This document shows, piece after piece, positions 1-4,575 of a stretch of 5,372 nt of DNA. How positions within the stretch are numbered: position 1 is the stretch's first letter; each line of letters begins with the position of its first letter. The notes below the pieces were generated by a model that saw only the letters and a program-made list of their open reading frames with translations, had not been told where the DNA came from and did no database searches. Source of the DNA: Treponema sp. (GTDB lineage Bacteria; Spirochaetota; Spirochaetia; Treponematales; Breznakiellaceae); contig JAIRNB010000002.1 of NCBI GenBank assembly GCA_031258265.1, positions 1 to 5,372 on the forward strand. The letters are read 5' to 3'. A program made the translations under genes and the position numbers.

Positions 1-2
1 CT

Positions 3-27
3 AATAAACAACCTGCGGTTGTTTGTT
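3..27. repeat. Inverted repeat 1 (triloop hairpin)
   Basis: AAACAACC (6-13) pairs perfectly with GGTTGTTT (17-24) around a TGC loop. Allowing one G-U pair (T5 with G25), two more A-T pairs extend the stem to 11 pairs over 3-27. No T tract follows on either strand within view, so it is not a standard intrinsic terminator. It is the first of three similar short-loop hairpins in 130 bases. Confidence 0.7.
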
Positions 28-63
28 CTTGGCCTGCGCAAGGGATAGAGCGGAAATACCGGA

Positions 64-84
64 GACTTTACCAGAGGTAAAGTC
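64..84. repeat. Inverted repeat 2 (triloop hairpin)
   Basis: GACTTTACC (64-72) is the exact reverse complement of GGTAAAGTC (76-84), separated by the three bases AGA. This gives a perfect 9-pair stem. The flanks are not T-rich on either strand, which argues against a terminator. The function is unknown. Confidence 0.75.
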
Positions 85-107
85 GAGGAATTGCAGCGAT
101 AGCCCGG

Positions 108-132
108 TTTTTGCGTGCCCGGCACGCAAAAA
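108..132. repeat. Inverted repeat 3 (25-base palindrome)
   Basis: Twelve bases at 108-119 (TTTTTGCGTGCC) are the exact reverse complement of 121-132 (GGCACGCAAAAA), centred on C120. As RNA it would form a long stem with a GC core and an outer U-A section. The polarity is opposite to an intrinsic terminator: the T run is 5' and the A run is 3', whichever strand is transcribed. A DNA-binding site or a dispersed palindromic repeat is therefore more plausible than a terminator. Confidence 0.8.
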
Positions 133-182
133 TGCGCCCAAAACAAACAAAAAAAGTAAAGGCCGGTCCCCTGATTGCGCCC

Positions 183-212
183 TTGCAAAAATTCCCTTTT
201 CGATAGTATAGT
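183..212 (+). promoter_or_regulatory. Candidate sigma-70-type promoter for the cheW operon
   Basis: TTGCAA (183-188, four of six matches to the -35 consensus) and TATAGT (207-212, five of six matches to the -10 consensus) are separated by 18 bases. Transcription would begin near 219, leaving a leader of about 45 bases before cheW. This is a by-eye consensus match in an AT-richer stretch, and it competes with the sigma-28-like box downstream. Confidence 0.35.
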
Positions 213-241
213 CAAACAAAGGGTGTTCCCTTGGCCAATAA
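213..241 (+). promoter_or_regulatory. Candidate sigma-28 (FliA) promoter for cheW
   Basis: GCCAATAA (234-241) matches seven of eight bases of the sigma-28 -10 element GCCGATAA, which drives motility and chemotaxis genes in many bacteria. The -35 side is weak: CAAA occurs at 213-216 and 217-220, giving 17 or 13 bases to the -10 box where about 15 is expected. Initiation would be near 248, just ahead of the ribosome binding site. The call rests mainly on the -10 box and on cheW being the kind of gene this sigma factor serves. Confidence 0.3.
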
Positions 242-254
242 CCGCCATGGGGTG

Positions 255-263
255 AAGGAAGGA
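255..263 (+). promoter_or_regulatory. Ribosome binding site of cheW
   Basis: AAGGAAGGA is a strong purine-rich Shine-Dalgarno sequence. Its first AAGGA (255-259) lies 5 bases before the ATG at 265 and 8 bases before the ATG at 268. The second codon may therefore be the true start, which would shorten CheW by one residue. Confidence 0.75.
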
Positions 264-264
264 C

Positions 265-738
265 ATGATGGCGGATCAGAATCAGTTAGTCACTTTTCAG
301 CTTGGGGAAGAGCTGTACGGCATCAATATCATGGACGTAAAGGAGATTGTCAGGGTACAGGGTATCAGGGCTATCCCCAATGCTCCGGCTTATGTTGAGG
401 GTATTTTTAACCTTCGCAGCGAAATTATTCCCATAATCAACCTCCACAAACGGTTTCATCTTAAAAAAATGGTGAATTCTGAGGAAGACGAGCTTCTTTC
501 CGGTTTCATTATCCTGGATATTGACGGAATGAAGCTGGGGGTTATTATTGACCGGGTTTCCAGGGTAGTTACCATCGAAAAAGAGGAAATTCAGCCCCCG
601 CCTCAGATGCTCAGCGGGATTGGGGCGGAGTATATCCAGGGCGTGGTACGTCAGGAACGCGGGTATCTTATCATCCTGGACATCCGGGACCTCTTTAATC
701 CTAAAGAACTACAAAAGATTGCTGAGTTGCGCAGGTAG
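265..738 (+). CDS. cheW: Chemotaxis adaptor protein CheW
   Basis: This is a single-domain CheW of 157 residues, the normal length for the family. CheW is a cytoplasmic scaffold that couples the histidine kinase CheA to methyl-accepting chemoreceptors in the polar arrays. The sequence opens with the typical first strands (VTFQLGEELYGINI, residues 9-22, then VKEIVR, 25-30). It has the conserved AIPNAPAYVEGIFNLR segment (36-51), whose NLR arginine (R51) matches the arginine needed for receptor and kinase contact in E. coli CheW. It closes with the expected YLIILDIRDLF strand (about 134-144). After NLR the common Gly is Ser52, and the usual PIIDL is PIINL, both mild changes. No extra domain is present, so it is neither CheV nor a CheA fragment. 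It is the first gene of a closely spaced five-gene run. ATG codons at 265 and 268 are both possible starts. GC is near 48 percent in the lines I counted. Confidence 0.96.
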   Translation: MMADQNQLVTFQLGEELYGINIMDVKEIVRVQGIRAIPNAPAYVEGIFNLRSEIIPIINLHKRFHLKKMVNSEEDELLSGFIILDIDGMKLGVIIDRVSRVVTIEKEEIQPPPQMLSGIGAEYIQGVVRQERGYLIILDIRDLFNPKELQKIAELRR

Positions 739-750
739 CGCTGCAATTCT

Positions 751-1896
751 ATGAAAATTGATGTCTTTTCTCCCACTATCAGGCGGAAAGAGATGGACGC
801 GGTTCTTACGGCCCTGGTAGAGGATAAGATAGGGCCCGGGGAACAGGCGCAGCTCCTGGTCCAAAACGCCAAAGAAATCCTTAAATTTGATTATTGTATG
901 GCCCTGAGGAGTCCGGCTATCGCCCTCCGTATTGCCCTGCGGGCCCTGGGGCTTCAGGACGGCCAGGGGGTTCTTCTTTCGGCTCTTTCGCCCCGCTACT
1001 ACCGCGAAGTCCTGGGGGAACTGCGCCTTATTCCCGTGTACTGTGATGTGGAAGCCGGGAGCCCCCTTACCGGGAGCTCTGCCATCGAGGCGGCCATGGG
1101 CCGGAGGAAAGACCTGGAATTCCGCTGTATCCTTCTTAACCACAGCCTGGGTTTCTTACCCGCTTTCCAGGGGATCGCGGAACTGGGAATCCCGGTTATT
1201 GAAGACCGGTCCCATAGTTTCGGTTCCGCCCTGGATTCTCTTCCCCCCGGGGAAAACCCTTCCGCCGGGAATCCAGCCGGAAGGTCCGCGGGGGCGGAGG
1301 CCGGAGAAACGGGAAAATACGGCTGTGCCCTTTACAGTATCCTGGGCCTGGAAGAGCGGGACATGCTTACCGGCGGCGGGGGGGCCCTGCTCTACGCGAT
1401 GAACCGCCGGGACGGATCGGCGCTGCGGAACTTTGCCGGCCTTCCCCCGGAATACGGCCTGCCGGATATGAATGCGGCGATGGCGGTGATCCAGCTTCGG
1501 GAGTCCCAGAGGAATTTGGAACGGCGCCGGGAAATTGCCGCCATATACAACCAGGCCGCCCAGCGCACCCGCCACCGCCGTTTTGTGATGGACGAAAATT
1601 TGTCCTACAACAACTATGCCTTTCCCCTGATCCTGGAGACCAGCCTGAAGGACGTAAGGGCCTATGCCCGGAAAAAGGATATTCTGCTGGAAGGCGCCTT
1701 TGCCCGGACGCTGATGGGAGAGGCCGTCGAAAATGGACCGGAGGGGCCGGAAAGCGATCCGGGAGAAGGTCTTGGTCGGGAGAACTGCCCGGAAGCCTAT
1801 TCCCTGACTCTAAGAACCGTATTATTTCCCCTGTATCCCCGGCTTAGTTCCGCGGAAGTGGAACGAATTTCAAAACTCATCATCACCCTGCCATAA
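751..1896 (+). CDS. DegT/DnrJ/EryC1/StrS-family protein, apparently lacking the PLP lysine
   Basis: The 381-residue product follows the layout of DegT/StrS sugar aminotransferases, which are PLP enzymes of cell-surface sugar synthesis. It has FSPTIRRKEMDAVL at the N terminus (5-18), a counterpart of the SGT..AL..AL.ALG block at 54-67, IEDRSHSFGSA (150-160) with the pyridine-binding aspartate D152, GCALYS (191-196), and a TGGGGA loop (207-212). The C terminus has the LFPLYPRLSSAEVERISKLI signature. Key residues are missing. The SGT phosphate-binding triplet reads SPA (54-56), and no lysine occurs between S196 and T207, where the Schiff-base lysine should be (R203 is nearest). Two low-complexity G/A/P/E-rich insertions occur at about 164-187 and 327-349. 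It is probably not an ordinary aminotransferase, and may be a non-catalytic or repurposed fold. It starts 12 bases after cheW with no clear ribosome binding site. The ATG at 751 is kept because the family N terminus begins there. T. pallidum has, as I recall, a relative in the same place (TP0440). Confidence 0.85.
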   Translation: MKIDVFSPTIRRKEMDAVLTALVEDKIGPGEQAQLLVQNAKEILKFDYCMALRSPAIALRIALRALGLQDGQGVLLSALSPRYYREVLGELRLIPVYCDVEAGSPLTGSSAIEAAMGRRKDLEFRCILLNHSLGFLPAFQGIAELGIPVIEDRSHSFGSALDSLPPGENPSAGNPAGRSAGAEAGETGKYGCALYSILGLEERDMLTGGGGALLYAMNRRDGSALRNFAGLPPEYGLPDMNAAMAVIQLRESQRNLERRREIAAIYNQAAQRTRHRRFVMDENLSYNNYAFPLILETSLKDVRAYARKKDILLEGAFARTLMGEAVENGPEGPESDPGEGLGRENCPEAYSLTLRTVLFPLYPRLSSAEVERISKLIITLP

Positions 1897-1901
1897 AGGG
1901 G
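1896..1901 (+). promoter_or_regulatory. Ribosome binding site of nadK
   Basis: AAGGGG sits 6 bases before the ATG at 1908 and overlaps the last base of the preceding stop codon (1894-1896). It fixes the start of the NAD kinase and ties its translation to the upstream gene. Confidence 0.65.
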
Positions 1902-1907
1902 CAAAAA

Positions 1908-2834
1908 ATGGCCGCGCTACGACGGGTTTTGCTTTTTATTAACTTGCACAAAAGCGGCGCCCAGGGGCTGGCGGATGAAATTGGCGCGGAGTTAAAAGGC
2001 CGGGGCCTGGAGGTGGATTCCTTTACCTTTAGGAACGAGGGGCTTTTTACCGGGGAAGGGGTTTACGATCTGGCCTTTAGCCTGGGGGGGGACGGTACGG
2101 TCCTCTATACGGCCCGGGCCATGGCGCCCCTGGGAACGCCCATTATTCCGGTGAACCTGGGAACCCTGGGTTTTATCGCCGTGGTTCATCCGGCCGCCTG
2201 GAAAACGATTCTAGGTCAATGGGAGGAGGGGCGGGCCCCGGTTTCCGGGCGGTTCATGCTGGAACTGGCCATAGAACGGCGGGGAAGGCGGATTAACCTG
2301 GGCTGCTGCCTCAATGACGCGGTAATTTCGGCCACGGGGATTGCCAAACTTATCCGTCTTAGGGTGGAATCCGTTATTCCCCCTTTCCGGGAAGAGGGGC
2401 TTGAACTGGTGAGACTCGGTGAGTACCGGTCCGACGGCCTTATTGTAGCCACCCCTACCGGTTCCACCGCCTATTCGGTCGCCTCCGGGGGGCCCATCCT
2501 GGAACCGGAAATGGAAGCGATGATCATTAACCCGATCTGTCCCTTTGCCCTTTCCAACCGGCCCATTGTCCTTTCCCCTGGGGAAACGGTGATTGTTACG
2601 GTGGAAAAGGAACAGCGCAGCGGGGTATTATTAACGATTGACGGCCAGGTAACAGAGGCCCTGGAACCGGGGGACCGGATCTATATCCGGAAGGCCCCTT
2701 TCCGCGCCCTCTTGGTGGCCTCTGACCGCCGGGGTTTTTACAACGCCCTGCGGGTCAAGCTTGCCTGGCCGGTTTCCGGCCCCAGGGAAGTTCAAGAATC
2801 CCCGCGGGGCGGGGCGGCGGGTCCCGATGCTTGA
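1908..2834 (+). CDS. nadK: NAD kinase (ATP-NAD kinase, PpnK family)
   Basis: This cytoplasmic enzyme phosphorylates NAD at the 2' position of the adenosine ribose to make NADP, the only de novo route to NADP. All the main family blocks are visible: LGGDGT (59-64) with the catalytic aspartate D62, NLGTLGF (83-89), CLND (134-137), the nucleotide-binding DGLIVATPTGSTAYS (176-190) followed by SGGPI, NPICPFALSNRPIVL (208-222), and IDGQ (244-247). Phe213 stands where many bacterial members have His in the CPH.L..RP motif, a small deviation. The family core ends at GFYNALRVKLAW (276-287). The remaining 21 residues are Gly/Pro/Arg-rich, look non-conserved, and are encoded by hairpin-forming DNA. The length of 308 is slightly long for a bacterial NAD kinase because of this tail. 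It follows the DegT-like gene by 11 bases and overlaps recN by 8. An eight-base G run (2084-2091) encodes the GG of the catalytic motif. Confidence 0.96.
   Translation: MAALRRVLLFINLHKSGAQGLADEIGAELKGRGLEVDSFTFRNEGLFTGEGVYDLAFSLGGDGTVLYTARAMAPLGTPIIPVNLGTLGFIAVVHPAAWKTILGQWEEGRAPVSGRFMLELAIERRGRRINLGCCLNDAVISATGIAKLIRLRVESVIPPFREEGLELVRLGEYRSDGLIVATPTGSTAYSVASGGPILEPEMEAMIINPICPFALSNRPIVLSPGETVIVTVEKEQRSGVLLTIDGQVTEALEPGDRIYIRKAPFRALLVASDRRGFYNALRVKLAWPVSGPREVQESPRGGAAGPDA
2764..2786 (+). repeat. GC-rich hairpin in the nadK tail
   Basis: CCTGGCCGG (2764-2772) folds over a TTT loop onto CCGG (2776-2779) and CCAGG (2782-2786), giving nine G-C or A-T pairs with a two-base CC bulge (2780-2781). 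The core GGCCGG-TTT-CCGGCC is perfect. It lies just after the end of the conserved NAD kinase domain and about 40 bases before the recN start. A further C4/G4 block follows at 2800-2814. A role in mRNA processing or in tuning recN translation is possible but not shown. No T tract follows. Confidence 0.5.
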
Positions 2835-4563
2835 AGAACTATCGATTAGAAACTACGCGCTCATTGAAAATATCTCCCTTTCCTTTGGGGGCGGCTTCAA
2901 CGTGTTCAGCGGTGAGACCGGCGCGGGGAAATCGATTATTGTCGGGTCTTTGAGTTTTTTAATGGGGGCGAAGGCGGAAACCGACGTGATTCGCAGCGGG
3001 ACCGAAGAGGCCGCGGTATCGGCGGTCATATCGGTACATCCCCAAAACCTGGATGCCCGGGAATGGCTTGACAGCCGGGATATTCAACTTGAGGATGGGC
3101 GGATCATCGTGCGCCGGGGCATCAAGAACACGGGCAGGGGTTCGATATTCGTTCAAAACGCGCCGGTAACCAGGGGGGATCTGGCGGAACTTATGGCCCT
3201 GCTCTTCGATCTCCACGGCCAGCACAACCATGAATCCCTTTTACGCAAGGAAAACCACCGGCGCCACCTGGACCGTTTTGCCGGTCTTGAGCAGGAGGCC
3301 GCCGAATTCAACCGGGTGTTCTTGGAACTTTCCGAAAAAAAGAAGGCCCTGGAGCTTTCGCTCAGCTCCCAGCGGGACCGGGATACCCGCCTTGAACTGC
3401 TCAACTATGCGGTGGAAGAAATCACCGCCGCCGCCCCGAAAAAAGGTGAAAGCCGGGAACTGGAAAACGAGGCCCAAAAACTTGGGGATTTTGAAAAACT
3501 GGCGGCCCAGGTAAATGCCGCGGCGGCGGCCCTGTACGATGATGAAGTTTCCCTGTTAAGCCAGGCCCGCCGGGCCCGGGGGGCCCTGGACGCGGCCCTT
3601 GGCATTGACGGCTCTCTTGAACCTTTGAATAAACGCCTGGGCGATCTTTACTTTGAGGCGGAGGATCTGGCGGAGGAATTCCGGTCCTACCGGGAATCTT
3701 TAAGCTACGATCCCGCCAGACTCCAGGAGATAGAAGAACGGCTTAACCTGCTGTACCGCTTAAGGAAAAAGTATGCCGGCCTTGACCGTTCGGGACAGGA
3801 TTCCGAAGAGGGAATTCTGGCCTACAAAGAACAGGCGGAGGCGGAGATTGCGGAACTTTCCGGTATCGAAGAGAACAGGGAAAAGCTGAAGGCGGAGATT
3901 GCGGGCCTGGAAAAAAACATCGGCGTCCGGGCCCTTTCCCTGGGGGCCAAGCGTAAAGAAGCGGCCCGGGCCCTGGGGGAGGGGATCACCGGGATTCTCG
4001 GCCGCCTGGGGATGCCCAACGCCAGATTTTCTCCCGCCTTAAGACCCAAGGGGCAGGGGGCCCTGGTCCTTGGCCCCTGGGGGGCGGAGGATGTGGAATT
4101 TCTTATTTCCGCCAATGCCGGGGAACCTTTGAAGGATCTTTCGCGGATTGCCTCCGGGGGGGAGCTTTCCCGGGTAATGCTGGCCATTAAGACGGCCCTT
4201 GCCTCGGCGGATACCCAGGGTAATGATGTTTCACCGGAAACCCTTATTTTTGATGAAATTGACACGGGGATCGGCGGTGAAGTGGCCCTGTCCGTGGGGG
4301 AATATTTGCTAAAGACCGGGGAACGGAAACAGATCTTCTGCGTAACCCACCTGGCAAGCATCGCCGTGCGGGCCGGCAGCCACTACAAGGTGGAAAAGGG
4401 GATTATCCCCTCCAGGGGGGGGGAACGGACGGTGACAACCGTCAAAGTCCTGGGGAAGCATGAAAAACGGCAGGAGATCGCGCGGATGCTGGCGGGGGAC
4501 GCGGGAAACGCGGCCCTTGCCCATGCGGATGATCTTTTGGCAAAATATGGACGAAAGGCATAA
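2827..4563 (+). CDS. recN: DNA repair protein RecN (SMC-like ATPase)
   Basis: RecN is a cytoplasmic, nucleoid-associated SMC-like ATPase that acts early in RecA-dependent repair of double-strand breaks by bridging DNA. The 578-residue product has the usual length (550-580) and architecture. The N-terminal head has MLEELSIRNYALIE and Walker A GETGAGKS (29-36). The Q-loop-like HGQHNH follows at 130-135. A coiled-coil arm spans about 155-390 and includes the typical YDPARLQEIEERLN..RKKY block (294-316). The C-terminal head has VEFLISANAGEPLK (from 423), signature SGGELSR (443-449), Walker B LIFDEID (473-479) and VTHLASIA with switch His508. I chose the ATG at 2827 because it begins exactly at the family N terminus; an in-frame TTG at 2761 would add 22 unrelated residues. 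The start overlaps the nadK stop by 8 bases and has no good Shine-Dalgarno, so translational coupling is likely. A nine-base G run (4415-4423) lies in codons 530-533. No LexA-type operator is evident upstream. Confidence 0.97.
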   Translation: MLEELSIRNYALIENISLSFGGGFNVFSGETGAGKSIIVGSLSFLMGAKAETDVIRSGTEEAAVSAVISVHPQNLDAREWLDSRDIQLEDGRIIVRRGIKNTGRGSIFVQNAPVTRGDLAELMALLFDLHGQHNHESLLRKENHRRHLDRFAGLEQEAAEFNRVFLELSEKKKALELSLSSQRDRDTRLELLNYAVEEITAAAPKKGESRELENEAQKLGDFEKLAAQVNAAAAALYDDEVSLLSQARRARGALDAALGIDGSLEPLNKRLGDLYFEAEDLAEEFRSYRESLSYDPARLQEIEERLNLLYRLRKKYAGLDRSGQDSEEGILAYKEQAEAEIAELSGIEENREKLKAEIAGLEKNIGVRALSLGAKRKEAARALGEGITGILGRLGMPNARFSPALRPKGQGALVLGPWGAEDVEFLISANAGEPLKDLSRIASGGELSRVMLAIKTALASADTQGNDVSPETLIFDEIDTGIGGEVALSVGEYLLKTGERKQIFCVTHLASIAVRAGSHYKVEKGIIPSRGGERTVTTVKVLGKHEKRQEIARMLAGDAGNAALAHADDLLAKYGRKA

Positions 4564-4575
4564 CAGAGCATAGGA

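Larger units (their letters stand above)
1..264. other. Intergenic region with hairpins upstream of cheW
   Basis: This stretch has no convincing gene. The plus strand has only a 62-codon reading frame of unremarkable composition. The minus strand has a TTG-started frame of 72 codons (219 to 1) that contains a hydrophobic run, LLFLFVLGAFL, but it has no clear ribosome binding site and runs through all three inverted repeats described separately. The left part (about 1-135) is dominated by these perfect or near-perfect hairpins. Positions 140-160 are A-rich on the plus strand, and the right part (about 180-264) carries candidate promoter boxes and the cheW ribosome binding site. I recognise no riboswitch, tRNA or attachment site here. 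Confidence 0.6.

Noticed and set aside
140..160. Minus-strand intrinsic terminator using the T-rich complement of 140-160
   Set aside because: On the minus strand the T-rich tract is not preceded by a stable GC stem; the GGCCGG-type words at 161-172 give only very short pairings.
23..211. Plus-strand frame of 62 codons upstream of cheW
   Set aside because: It opposes the minus-strand frame over the same hairpins. It has no ribosome binding site, its composition is odd, and it ends inside the candidate promoter region.
1..219. Minus-strand frame of 72 codons with a hydrophobic run (LLFLFVLGAFL)
   Set aside because: It begins with TTG and lacks a ribosome binding site. It spans three inverted repeats and an A-rich stretch, and its sequence resembles translated noncoding DNA. 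A small membrane peptide cannot be fully excluded, so it is mentioned under the intergenic region.
219..232. Small inverted repeat AAGGG-TGTT-CCCTT before cheW
   Set aside because: It has only five pairs with a four-base loop, is easily expected by chance, and has no T tract. It could be an operator half-site pair, but nothing else supports that.
932..1402. Plus-strand frame of 156 codons inside the DegT-like gene
   Set aside because: It is an out-of-frame shadow of a GC-rich gene. Its product is rich in W, P, R and G with no family pattern, while the main frame shows clear DegT motifs.
2800..2821. G-quadruplex upstream of recN
   Set aside because: Only three runs of three or more G occur (2806-2809, 2811-2814, 2819-2821), with a GG between them, so a stable three-tier quadruplex is not supported. 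Ordinary base pairing with the preceding C4 is simpler.
2761..2826. Longer recN start at TTG 2761
   Set aside because: The 22 extra residues are Pro/Arg/Gly-rich and unlike any RecN N terminus, whereas the ATG at 2827 begins the canonical MLxxLxIxNxALI sequence.
3835..3906. Repeated GCGGAGATTGCGG words in recN
   Set aside because: They encode similar AEIA segments in the coiled-coil arm. Heptad-like protein sequence and codon bias account for the repetition.
3822..4361. Minus-strand frame of 179 codons antisense to recN
   Set aside because: It is very rich in Ser, Arg, Ala and Pro, as expected from reading biased GC-rich codons backwards. It lies across the conserved recN signature and Walker B motifs, which explain the sequence fully.
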